A stretch of DNA of 64,000 nucleotides from Stagnihabitans tardus. GTDB lineage: Bacteria; Pseudomonadota; Alphaproteobacteria; Rhodobacterales; Rhodobacteraceae. This document shows positions 18,964-25,868 of this stretch, one piece after another. Numbering within the stretch: position 1 is the first letter of the stretch; each line of letters opens with the position of its first letter. A program made the position numbers and the translations under genes. The stretch covers positions 62,001 through 126,000 of the forward strand of contig NZ_JAABNR010000003.1 of the NCBI RefSeq assembly GCF_009925085.1, written 5' to 3'. The notes under the pieces are model-generated. The model searched no databases. It was not told the origin of the DNA and was given only the letters and a program-made list of their open reading frames with translations.

Positions 18964-19986
18964 TCAAAACGCAATCTGCGCCTTCATCGCCTGGGATCTG
19001 TCACTGGCAAGGCGGAAAGCGGCCTCAGCCTCGGCCAGCCCGACCGTATGGGTGATCAGCGGCTTCACGTCGATCAGCCCCGCCCGCATCAGGCCCACAC
19101 CCACGGCAAACTCGGGGTGAAAGCGGAAGGAGCCCCGCAGCTCCAGCTCCTTCGCCGTGATCGCCATCATCGGCAGGGTCATGTCGCCGCCGAGCCCCAG
19201 TTGCAGGATCACCCCGCGCGGACGCAGCGCCCCGATCCCCTGCGCCAGCGCAGAAGCCACCCCCGTGCACTCATAAAGCACATCGAAATGGCCTTTATCG
19301 AGACTGTATTCCGCCAAAGCCTCCGGCCCCGCCTTGATCACCCGATCCGCGCCGACCTTCAAAGCCATGGCCAAAGTGAAGTCCGACAGGTCGGTCGCCA
19401 CGATCTCCGCAGCCCCCGCCCGCCGAGCCGCCAGGATCGACAGAACCCCGATCGGCCCGCAGCCCGTCACCAGCACCCGTTTCCCCAGCATCCCCCCCGC
19501 CCGCGTCGTCGCATGCAGCGTCACGGCCAGGGGTTCCGCCATCGCGGCCTCCCCCGCCGTCAATCCGGTCGCATCGACGCATTGGCTGGCATCGGCCACC
19601 AGGGCCTGACGAAACGCCCCCTGGATATGCGGGAAAGGCATCGCGGACCCATAAAACCGCATGTGCAGACACTGGTTTGGCAGGCCCTCCAGACAGAACT
19701 TGCACGCCCCACAGGGGCGACTTGGCGAGACCGCGACCAACTGGCCCTTCGAAAAGCCACTCACCCCCGCCCCAATCTCCTCCACCACCGCCGAAACCTC
19801 GTGGCCCAGGATCATCGGCTCCTTCAGCCGCACCGCGCCAAAGCCGCCGTGGTTGTAGTAATGCAGGTCCGACCCGCAGACCCCGCCCACCGCCAGCCGC
19901 AGCCCCAGTTGCCCCGGACCCACGGCCTCGGTCTCGCGGTCCTCGATCCGCAGGTCCTTTGCGGCATGGATGACGATGGCTTTCAT
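18964..19986 (-). CDS. idnD: Zinc-binding alcohol dehydrogenase, probable L-idonate 5-dehydrogenase
   Basis: A 340-residue zinc-dependent medium-chain dehydrogenase. L-idonate 5-dehydrogenase oxidises L-idonate to 5-keto-D-gluconate. The catalytic zinc region is GGVCGSDLHYYNHGG plus ILGHEVSA. The structural-zinc loop is CGACKFCLEGLPNQC, and the Rossmann motif is VTGCGPIGVLSI. The length matches E. coli IdnD (343). The ATG at 19986 has GGGGG upstream. It is divergent from the gluconate-5-dehydrogenase-like gene, with a shared GntR-type operator between them. The name rests on similarity and neighbours; sorbitol or xylitol dehydrogenases belong to the same family. Confidence 0.8.
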   Translation of the reverse strand: MKAIVIHAAKDLRIEDRETEAVGPGQLGLRLAVGGVCGSDLHYYNHGGFGAVRLKEPMILGHEVSAVVEEIGAGVSGFSKGQLVAVSPSRPCGACKFCLEGLPNQCLHMRFYGSAMPFPHIQGAFRQALVADASQCVDATGLTAGEAAMAEPLAVTLHATTRAGGMLGKRVLVTGCGPIGVLSILAARRAGAAEIVATDLSDFTLAMALKVGADRVIKAGPEALAEYSLDKGHFDVLYECTGVASALAQGIGALRPRGVILQLGLGGDMTLPMMAITAKELELRGSFRFHPEFAVGVGLMRAGLIDVKPLITHTVGLAEAEAAFRLASDRSQAMKAQIAF

Positions 19987-19996
19987 GTCGGCCCCC

Positions 19997-20025
19997 TTGA
20001 CAGTTTGTGTTATCGATAACAGACT
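19997..20025 (+). promoter_or_regulatory. Candidate promoter with GTTATCGATAAC operator between divergent idnD and idnO genes
   Basis: On the plus strand TTGACA (19997-20002) lies 17 bp before CAGACT (20020-20025), a consensus -35 with a weak -10. TGTTATCGATAACA (20008-20021), a 14-bp palindrome, fills the spacer. A repressor bound there would block RNA polymerase. The core matches the site at 17878. Confidence 0.6.
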
Positions 20026-20053
20026 CGCAGCGGAACTGTCGAGAGGGGGCATG

Positions 20054-20800
20054 ATGCAATTGTTCGACCTGAAGGGGCGGCGCGCCCTGATCACCGGATC
20101 GTCTCAGGGGATCGGCTTTGCGCTGGCCCAGGGCCTGGCAGCGGCAGGCGCGCAGGTCGTGCTGAACGGGCGGGATCGGGCGAAACTGGCCGATGCGGCC
20201 GCGAAAATCGCCGGTGCAGAGACTTTGGCCTTCGATGCGACCGACCATGCGGAGGTCCGCGCGGCGGTCGATGCCTTCGACGCCCACTCCCCCATCGACA
20301 TCCTGGTGAACAACGCGGGCATGCAGCACCGTGCGCCCTTGGAGGATTTCCCGGAGGACGCCTTCCAGCGCCTTCTCCAGACCAATATCGCCAGCGTCTT
20401 CAACGTGGGCCAGGCTGTCGCGCGGCACATGATCGCAAGAGGCAAGGGCAAGATCATCAACATCGCCTCGGTTCAAACCGCCCTCGCCCGCCCATCCATC
20501 GCGCCTTACACGGCCACCAAGGGCGCGGTCGGCAACCTGACCAAGGGCATGGCGACGGACTGGGCCAAGCACGGGCTGCAATGCAATGCCATTGCCCCCG
20601 GCTATTTTGACACGCCGCTGAACGCCGCCCTGGTGGCCGACCCGACCTTCTCGGCCTGGCTGGAGAAACGCACCCCCGCCGGCCGCTGGGGCCGGGTGGA
20701 GGAGCTGCAAGGCGCCTGCATCTTCCTCGCCTCCGATGCCTCGTCCTTCGTCAACGGCCATATCCTCTATGTCGATGGCGGCATCACGGCCTCGCTATGA
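20054..20800 (+). CDS. idnO: SDR family oxidoreductase, probable gluconate 5-dehydrogenase
   Basis: A 248-residue short-chain dehydrogenase. Gluconate 5-dehydrogenase (IdnO) reduces 5-keto-D-gluconate to D-gluconate. The protein opens MQLFDLKGRRALITGSSQGIGF, the cofactor motif GSSQGIG in the same place as in IdnO. It has NNAG and the catalytic Ser/Tyr/Lys in NIASVQTALARPSIAPYTATKGAV. The end SFVNGHILYVDGGITASL is standard. Two adjacent ATGs (20051, 20054) are possible; the second has better spacing (6 bases) from GAGGG. The stop overlaps the gluconokinase start by ATGA. Assignment follows context; other SDR substrates remain possible. Confidence 0.85.
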   Translation: MQLFDLKGRRALITGSSQGIGFALAQGLAAAGAQVVLNGRDRAKLADAAAKIAGAETLAFDATDHAEVRAAVDAFDAHSPIDILVNNAGMQHRAPLEDFPEDAFQRLLQTNIASVFNVGQAVARHMIARGKGKIINIASVQTALARPSIAPYTATKGAVGNLTKGMATDWAKHGLQCNAIAPGYFDTPLNAALVADPTFSAWLEKRTPAGRWGRVEELQGACIFLASDASSFVNGHILYVDGGITASL

Positions 20801-21264
20801 AACTCGTGGTCATGGGCGTCTCGGGCTGCGGGAAAAGCTCGGTCGGGGAGGGGATCGCGCGGGCCCTCGGCCTGCCCTATGTCGATGGCGACGACCTGCA
20901 TCCCCCTGAAAACGTCGAGAAAATGCGGGCGAGCATCCCGCTGACTGACGAGGACCGCTGGCCTTGGCTCGACCGCGTGGCCGAGACCCTGGCCCGCGAC
21001 TGCATCATCGGCTGTTCGGCCCTGAAACGCCGCTACAGAGACAGAATCCGCCTCGCGGGCGACGTTCAGTTCCTGTACCTGACCGGCTCGAAAGAGCTGA
21101 TCGCAGCCCGCATGGCAGCCCGGAAAAACCACTACATGCCGCCCTCCCTCCTCGACAGCCAATTCGCCGCCCTCGAGCCCCCCGGCCCCGACGAGGCCAT
21201 TTCCGTTGACATCGACCAGCCGCTCGCCGACATCATCGCCCAAGCCCTACGGAGCCTGAGATGA
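20797..21264 (+). CDS. gntK: Gluconokinase
   Basis: Gluconokinase phosphorylates D-gluconate to 6-phosphogluconate, which enters the Entner-Doudoroff or pentose phosphate pathway. The 155-residue product has the P-loop GVSGCGKSS at 7-15. Then come DGDDLHPPENVEKMRASIPLTDEDRWPWL, a block nearly invariant in GntK, and IIGCSALKRRYRDRIR. Length is near that of the family (about 165-175). The start overlaps the upstream SDR stop, and its own stop overlaps the next LacI gene, so idnO-gntK-lacI are translated as a coupled unit. Confidence 0.96.
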   Translation: MKLVVMGVSGCGKSSVGEGIARALGLPYVDGDDLHPPENVEKMRASIPLTDEDRWPWLDRVAETLARDCIIGCSALKRRYRDRIRLAGDVQFLYLTGSKELIAARMAARKNHYMPPSLLDSQFAALEPPGPDEAISVDIDQPLADIIAQALRSLR

Positions 21265-22268
21265 CCCGCAAGCCCCCGACCATGGCCGATGTCGCCAAAG
21301 CGGCGGGGGTCTCGCCCATGACGGTCTCCCGCGCCTTCAAGCGCGACTCCTCGGTCTCGGACGCCACCCGCGCCGCGATCCTGCAGGCGGCAGAGACCCT
21401 GGGCTATGTCTTCGACTCCACCGCCTCGAACCTGCGGTCCCAGCGCAGCGATTTCGTCGCGGTCACCGTGCCCTCGATCAACAACGCCAACTTCGCCGAG
21501 ACCGTGCGGGGGCTGTCCGAGGGCCTGCGCGCCCGCGACCTCCAGATCCTCCTGGGCTATACCGATTACGACATGGAGGAGGAGGAGCGGCTGATCGAGC
21601 AGTTCCTGCGCCGCCGCCCCGAGGCCATCGTGGTGACGGGGGGCCGCCACACCGACCGCGCCCGGCGCATGCTGGAAAACGCCGCGATCCCGGTGGTCGA
21701 GACCTGGGACCTGCCCGAGGACCCGATCGGCCATGTCGTGGGCTTTTCCAACGCGGATGCCGTGCGGGGCATGGTCGACCACTTCGTCCGCCGCGGCCTG
21801 ACGCGCCTGGCCTTCATCGGCGGCGACGCCCAACGCGACACGCGCGGCACCGACCGGCGCCGCGGCTTCATCCGGGCCATGCAGGACCACGGGCTGGAGG
21901 CCCACCGCCTGATCGACGCCGGCGCGCCGCCGATCTCGATGGCCGAGGGCGCCATGGCCATGGGCCTGCTCCTCGCCCGTTTCCCCGACACCCAGGCGGT
22001 GATCTGCGTCTCCGACCTCTCGGCCTTTGGCGCGCTCACCGAATGCCAGCGCCGCGCCGTCCCGGTCCCCGAGCGCATCGAGATCGCGGGCTTCGGAGAT
22101 TACGACGTGGGCGCCGTCTGCGTGCCAGCCCTGTCGACGATCAACCCCTTTCCGCGCCAGATCGGAAGCCGGACGGCCGAGCTGATCCTGTCGCTCCTCG
22201 ACGCCCCCCAGCCCCCCCGGGTCATCGAGATCACCCCCGAGCTGATCCTCCGCGGCTCCTCGGCTTAG
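21261..22268 (+). CDS. LacI family regulator (second, distal gene of the gluconate operon)
   Basis: A 335-residue LacI/GalR repressor with helix-turn-helix TMADVAKAAGVSPMTVSRAFKR (residues 7-28) and effector-domain motifs FVAVTVPSINNANFAE and VICVSDLSAFGAL. It resembles E. coli GntR/IdnR regulators (the VVETWDLPEDPIGHVVGFSN segment parallels the regulator at 17890). Start and stop positions give a 4-bp overlap with gntK. Two GntR-like repressors thus share one catabolic locus. Whether they bind the same operators with different effectors, or the distal one controls a second regulon, cannot be told. Its stop is 47 bp before the tRNA gene. Confidence 0.9.
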   Translation: MTRKPPTMADVAKAAGVSPMTVSRAFKRDSSVSDATRAAILQAAETLGYVFDSTASNLRSQRSDFVAVTVPSINNANFAETVRGLSEGLRARDLQILLGYTDYDMEEEERLIEQFLRRRPEAIVVTGGRHTDRARRMLENAAIPVVETWDLPEDPIGHVVGFSNADAVRGMVDHFVRRGLTRLAFIGGDAQRDTRGTDRRRGFIRAMQDHGLEAHRLIDAGAPPISMAEGAMAMGLLLARFPDTQAVICVSDLSAFGALTECQRRAVPVPERIEIAGFGDYDVGAVCVPALSTINPFPRQIGSRTAELILSLLDAPQPPRVIEITPELILRGSSA

Positions 22269-22314
22269 GCCTTGACAATCCCGGGCATATCCGCGAAAAG
22301 CCGCGTCGCGGATG

Positions 22315-22390
22315 GGGCAATAGCTCAGTTGGGAGAGCGTATCGTTCGCAATGATAAGGTCAGGGGTTCGATCCCCCTTTGCTCCACCAA
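22315..22390 (+). tRNA. tRNA-Ala (anticodon CGC)
   Basis: The 76 bases fold as a complete cloverleaf ending in encoded CCA. The acceptor stem GGGGCAA pairs with TTGCTCC and contains the G3-U70 wobble that identifies alanine tRNAs. The D arm is GCTC-AGTTGGGA-GAGC, the anticodon loop TTCGCAA reads CGC (codon GCG), and the T arm is AGGGG-TTCGATC-CCCCT. A TTGACA at 22273-22278 stands upstream as a -35 candidate; the -10 is not clear. Confidence 0.93.
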
Positions 22391-22417
22391 ATCCACCCTG
22401 CAAGTAGTTGAAAATGA

Positions 22418-22456
22418 GTGGTTTTTCTGGGACTCAGGAAACCACTACCACTTTTT
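22418..22456 (+). terminator. Probable terminator after the tRNA-Ala gene
   Basis: Eight-bp arms AGTGGTTT and AAACCACT (22418-22447) with a 14-base loop, followed by ACCACTTTTT. The loop is longer than usual, so strength is uncertain. It could also serve the convergent hypothetical gene at 22499. Confidence 0.45.
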
Positions 22457-22498
22457 ATACCATTTTCGGTTATGCAGATCGGCCCGAAGACTTGGAAC

Positions 22499-22939
22499 CT
22501 ATCCCGTCCACAGCCTCTTGAATTGCCCCGCCAAAGTCCGCTTCGGTTTCGGAAGAGCAGCCTCAATGGCAGGCCAAGGAAAAACTCGCCGGAAAGCTGC
22601 ACCTTGGGAGGCGTTCCGCTTGGGGGCATCGACGACAGCACGATAAGCGCGGTCAAGGTCAGCGGGGGGGAGGTCCAGCGCCTCGGCCAACCAGAAGAGC
22701 ATCGGGGCACATTGGATGTGGCTCCACACGAAGGCTGCGTCCCTGGGACTTGCCTCACTGCGACCATAGGCCCCCGGACCGCCATATTCGGCCAACCAGC
22801 CCGTCCAGTGCTCCTTCTGGGACCGATGCCAGGCAGCACCATAGCCGACCCCCTCACGCAATTCATGCTCCAGGGCACGATGGCGTGGCGTTTCCGGGTT
22901 CAAATTTTCCAGGCGCGACCGAAGCTCCAAGGGGTTCAT
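22499..22939 (-). CDS. Conserved hypothetical protein, helical, 146 residues
   Basis: No named family recognised. The sequence has coherent blocks: HELREGVGYGAAWHRSQKEHW, then GPGAYGRSEASPRDAAFVWSHIQC, PMLFWLAEALDL, and AAFRRVFPWPAIEAAL near the end. They read like a conserved small cytoplasmic protein rather than chance, and codon third positions are GC-rich. The ATG at 22939 is plausible. It is convergent with the tRNA and followed upstream (53 bp) by a small membrane protein gene of the same strand. Function unknown; no homology to toxins or nucleases is evident by eye. Confidence 0.65.
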   Translation of the reverse strand: MNPLELRSRLENLNPETPRHRALEHELREGVGYGAAWHRSQKEHWTGWLAEYGGPGAYGRSEASPRDAAFVWSHIQCAPMLFWLAEALDLPPADLDRAYRAVVDAPKRNASQGAAFRRVFPWPAIEAALPKPKRTLAGQFKRLWTG

Positions 22940-22991
22940 CCGAAGTCCTCAAGCATTCAGCGGCCAAGTTTGCCGGGTGAAGGCCAAACGG

Positions 22992-23228
22992 TCATTCTTT
23001 GGTCTTCGCCAGAGTCTTGCTGATATCCGTCAAGACACCAAGCAGGGCGCCGACGAAGAGGATCAGAAGGCCAAAGGCAAACGTCGCCATGAAGACCTCG
23101 GGCGGCAAGGCCCAGATCGGTGCAGTCAGGTCCCTCTTCCAAAGGGGCGGACTGGCGAAGAGCATCACGGCGAGGCTCAGCAGGAAGGTAAGACGAGCCA
23201 GGAGACGGGCGAGGTAGGTGAAGAACAT
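22992..23228 (-). CDS. Small membrane protein, 78 residues, function unknown
   Basis: Two hydrophobic segments (about residues 12-26 and 45-66) flank WKRDLTAPIWALPPEV, ending in a short charged tail (TLAKTKE). This is typical of a small two-pass inner-membrane protein. There is no convincing Shine-Dalgarno before the ATG at 23228. The upstream 390 bp contain no other strong gene. It shares strand and neighbourhood with the hypothetical gene at 22499 and could be its partner. Function not recognised. Confidence 0.5.
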   Translation of the reverse strand: MFFTYLARLLARLTFLLSLAVMLFASPPLWKRDLTAPIWALPPEVFMATFAFGLLILFVGALLGVLTDISKTLAKTKE

Positions 23229-23623
23229 GGCTATGGGTCTTGGGTATTTTACACGAATGGCTTGGCGCCCCTAAGGAGGCGCGGGCGGAATTCCCCGAGT
23301 CATACCAAACGCGAAGAAGGACACCAAGAGCGATGATTTGCTGGTCCGCTTTTGCCGGTCGAACGGTCAAACCCAGGCGCTCGGCGCGACAAGATGGGCA
23401 ATCCGCCCTCCCTCCCCCAGGCTCGATGCCTTCATCGCCGAGGAAATCGACCTGGCCGCGGTCCCCCTTGCCTATGCACGCCACCTGGCCGGAGAGGTCG
23501 GGGGGCTGAAGACCCTGATCCGCTGTTCATCACGCTGAGATTTTCCCGCTCCCTGCGACCCTCGGTCCCTTGCAAGCCCCGGCGTTTCACTCCAGATTCC
23601 CCGCAGAGCATTGGGATGGCAGA
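23229..23623. other. Gap of about 395 bp with one doubtful ORF
   Basis: Between the small membrane protein and the SRPBCC gene. The only frame of interest runs plus-strand 23338-23538. Its last 37 residues (from DAFIAEEIDLAAVPLAYARH onward, ending LKTLIRC) look protein-like, while its first half looks random. It may be the degraded C-terminal remnant of a gene, or chance in GC-rich DNA. No RNA gene or terminator seen. Confidence 0.35.
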
Positions 23624-24103
23624 ATGAAGCTTGTGGCGCGATACGATGTCGAGGTTCCGGTGGACTTCGTCTGGGCCGAGATCACCGATTTCGAGGCCTG
23701 GGAGCGCATGGCCATGCGGCGCGGCGCCGAGGTCACCCGGACCGACCGCCTGGCGCAAAAGGCGGCAGGGATGGGCTGGGCCGTGGGCTTCCAGTTCCGC
23801 GGCCAGCAGCGCAAGGCGACGCTGGCTGTCCACAGCTTCCAGGCGCCCGACCGGCTCGAGGTCTCGGCCCAGGCGGCCCTGGCCGATATCACCGTCTCGA
23901 TTGCCTTGATGGACCTGACCTCGGCCCGCACGAGGATCGAGGTCAAGACCGAGATCAAGCCGCGCACCATCGCGGCGCGGCTCTATGTCCAGGGCATGAA
24001 ACTGGCGCGCAAGAAGGTCGATCGGCAGTATTCGAACCGCATCAGCCAGTTGGCGGTCGAGATCGAGGACCGCTTCCGCCGCCCCGCCAGCCTGCGGCGC
24101 TAA
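23624..24103 (+). CDS. SRPBCC (START-like) superfamily protein
   Basis: A 159-residue protein with the START/SRPBCC beginning, KLVARYDVEVPVDFVWAEITDFEAWERMAMRRGAEV-like (hydrophobic ligand-binding fold). ITDFEAWE and the ALADITVSIALMDLTSARTRIEV strand pattern are typical. Such proteins bind lipids, polyketides or ubiquinone-like molecules; the ligand here is unknown. The ATG at 23624 is chosen because the frame upstream does not fit the fold. It is followed directly by three 56-bp repeats. Confidence 0.75.
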   Translation: MKLVARYDVEVPVDFVWAEITDFEAWERMAMRRGAEVTRTDRLAQKAAGMGWAVGFQFRGQQRKATLAVHSFQAPDRLEVSAQAALADITVSIALMDLTSARTRIEVKTEIKPRTIAARLYVQGMKLARKKVDRQYSNRISQLAVEIEDRFRRPASLRR

Positions 24104-24104
24104 G

Positions 24105-24252
24105 CCTTTCAGGCAAAAGTGGGAACCGGTTTTGCCGGCCGAAAGGCGACCGACTCCCAGCCTTTCAGGCAAAAGTGGGAGCCGGTTTTGCCGGTCGAAA
24201 GGCGACCGGCTCCCAAGCTTTCAGGCAAAAGGGGGAACCGGTTTTGCCTGAA
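24105..24252 (+). repeat. Three tandem 56-bp repeats carrying a palindromic core
   Basis: Units begin at 24105, 24161 and 24217 with CCTTTCAGGC or GCTTTCAGGC at an exact 56-bp period; the third is partial. Each contains GGCAAAA-N11-TTTTGCC around GTGGGAACCGG. The same core occurs once at 18924-18950. The unit sits between the convergent SRPBCC and pheA genes, where it may act as a transcript 3' end or a protein-binding array. Confidence 0.8.
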
Positions 24253-24257
24253 GCGCT

Positions 24258-25085
24258 TTAGCGCTTTCGGTCGGCCGGGTAGACGCCCAGAATGCTCAGA
24301 TGCGTGGTGAAATAGGCCAGCTCGTCCAGCGCGCGGCGCAGGGCGGGGTCATCCGGATGGCCCTCGACATCGGCATAGAACTCGGTCGCGGTGAAGCTGC
24401 CGTCGACCATGTAGCTTTCCAGCTTGGTCATGTTGATGCCATTGGTCGCAAAGCCGCCCAGCGCCTTGTAAAGCGCTGCCGGGATATTGCGGACGCGGAA
24501 GATGAAGGTCGTCATCATCTGCTCGGCGCGGCGGGAGAGATCGGCCTCACGCGACATCAGCAGGAAGCGCGTCGTGTTGTTCTGGTGGTCCTCGATATGA
24601 CGGGCCAGCACGTCCAGCCCATAGATCCGCGCCGCCAACTCGCTGGCCAGCGCCGCGCGGGAGACATCGCCCGCCTCGGCCACCTCGCGCGCGGCGCGGG
24701 CATTGTCGGAACTGACGCGGCCCTTGATGCCATGGGCACGCAAGAACCCCGCGCATTGCGGCAGGATCACCACATGGCCATGGGCCTCGCGCACGTCCTG
24801 AACCTTGGCGCCCGGAACGCCCAGGAGGTTGACATGGACCCGCACGAAGGCCTCGTCGATGATATGCAGCCCCGACTTCGGCAAAAGCGAATGGACATCG
24901 GCCACGCGGCCATAGGTCGAGTTCTCGACCGCCAGCATCCCCATGTCGACCTCGCCGGACCTTGTCATCTCAACCACGTCTTCAAAGGTGGTGCAGGGGA
25001 CGGGCGTGCAACCCGGTCGGGCCTGCTCGCAGGCCTGGTGCGAATAGGCGCCAAGTTCGCCCTGAAACGCGATGCGAGCCGACAT
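24258..25085 (-). CDS. pheA: Prephenate dehydratase
   Basis: Prephenate dehydratase converts prephenate to phenylpyruvate in phenylalanine synthesis. The 275-residue monofunctional enzyme has IAFQGELGAYSHQAC at the start, the ENSTYGRVADV block, and NNTTRFLLMSRE (the catalytic Thr-Arg-Phe motif near residue 171). A C-terminal ACT domain starts around TTFIFRVRNIPAALYKALGGF and contains NMTKLESY, the phenylalanine-binding site for feedback inhibition. The stop lies inside an AAGCGC/GCGCTT dyad next to the 56-bp repeats. It is divergent from cycM with a 121-bp gap. Confidence 0.95.
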   Translation of the reverse strand: MSARIAFQGELGAYSHQACEQARPGCTPVPCTTFEDVVEMTRSGEVDMGMLAVENSTYGRVADVHSLLPKSGLHIIDEAFVRVHVNLLGVPGAKVQDVREAHGHVVILPQCAGFLRAHGIKGRVSSDNARAAREVAEAGDVSRAALASELAARIYGLDVLARHIEDHQNNTTRFLLMSREADLSRRAEQMMTTFIFRVRNIPAALYKALGGFATNGINMTKLESYMVDGSFTATEFYADVEGHPDDPALRRALDELAYFTTHLSILGVYPADRKR

Positions 25086-25206
25086 TGCAGCAACCCTTTC
25101 GAAAAAATGGACCCAAAGCGGCCTTTGCGCGGCTTGCTACACCTTGCAAGGACAAGGGGGAAGCGGGTAGATAGCCGCCAAAGAACTGCCTGAGGGAAGG
25201 TGCTGC

Positions 25207-25725
25207 ATGTTCGACACGATGACCATGACCAAGATCGTTGGCGCCGTTTGCGGGGCGCTGCTGTTCTTCCTCTTCGGGGCCTGGGCTGCCAGCTCGATCT
25301 ATGGCCTGGGCGAAGCTGGCCATGGTGAACATGCCAAGGCGGTCTATCCCGCCGCCGTCGAGGCCGAAGAGGCTCCGGCCGAAGAGGCGGCCGTGAAGGT
25401 CGCCTATGCCGATGTCGCTGGCGCCGCCGATGCGGCCGCGGGCGAGAAGGTCTTCGGCAAGTGCAAGTCCTGCCACAAGATCGACGGGACGGATGGCACC
25501 GGCCCGCATCTGAACGGCGTCGTGGGCCGCCAGCCGGGCGCCGCTGCGGGCTATGGCTATTCCGACGCGATGAAGGCCGTGACCGAGGCCTGGACGCCCG
25601 AGCATCTTTACGCCTTCCTGGAAAACCCCAAGAAGGTCGTGGTCGGCACCAAGATGGGCTTCGCGGGCCTGCCCAAGCCCGAAGACCGCGCCAACCTGAT
25701 CGCCTATCTCGAAACGCTGAAGTAA
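25207..25725 (+). CDS. cycM: Membrane-anchored cytochrome c552 (CycM / cytochrome c_y)
   Basis: Carries electrons from the bc1 complex to terminal oxidases in Paracoccus and Rhodobacter. The 172-residue protein has an uncleaved N-terminal membrane anchor (about residues 9-30). An acidic Ala/Glu-rich linker (about 45-75) allows the domain to swing. A class I cytochrome c domain follows, with haem site CKSCH at 86-90 and axial Met150 in [10 protein letters not shown] strong intrinsic terminator follows 20 bp after the stop, so it is monocistronic. Confidence 0.95.
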   Translation: MFDTMTMTKIVGAVCGALLFFLFGAWAASSIYGLGEAGHGEHAKAVYPAAVEAEEAPAEEAAVKVAYADVAGAADAAAGEKVFGKCKSCHKIDGTDGTGPHLNGVVGRQPGAAAGYGYSDAMKAVTEAWTPEHLYAFLENPKKVVVGTKMGFAGLPKPEDRANLIAYLETLK

Positions 25726-25746
25726 TCGGCCACCACGCGCCACGAC

Positions 25747-25771
25747 AGGCCGCCTTCGGGCGGCCTTTTTC
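25747..25771 (+). terminator. Intrinsic terminator of cycM
   Basis: Eight-bp arms AGGCCGCC and GGCGGCCT closed by a TTCG tetraloop and followed by TTTTTCG. A textbook rho-independent terminator, 21 bp after the cycM stop. Confidence 0.95.
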
Positions 25772-25868
25772 GTTGATCACGCAACTGCTCACGCAATCGC
25801 GGCTTGTGGACCTTTTGCAAAGCGCATTACCTTTCCCCCAAAGAAACCCTGAACGGGCGGAGGTTCGC

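Noticed and set aside
23338-23538. 66-codon plus ORF as a real gene
   Set aside because: Only the last half looks protein-like, there is no RBS and no recognised family; kept as a doubtful remnant, not a gene.
24105-24252. CRISPR array
   Set aside because: Period is constant at 56 bp with near-identical units and no variable spacers, so it is a tandem repeat.
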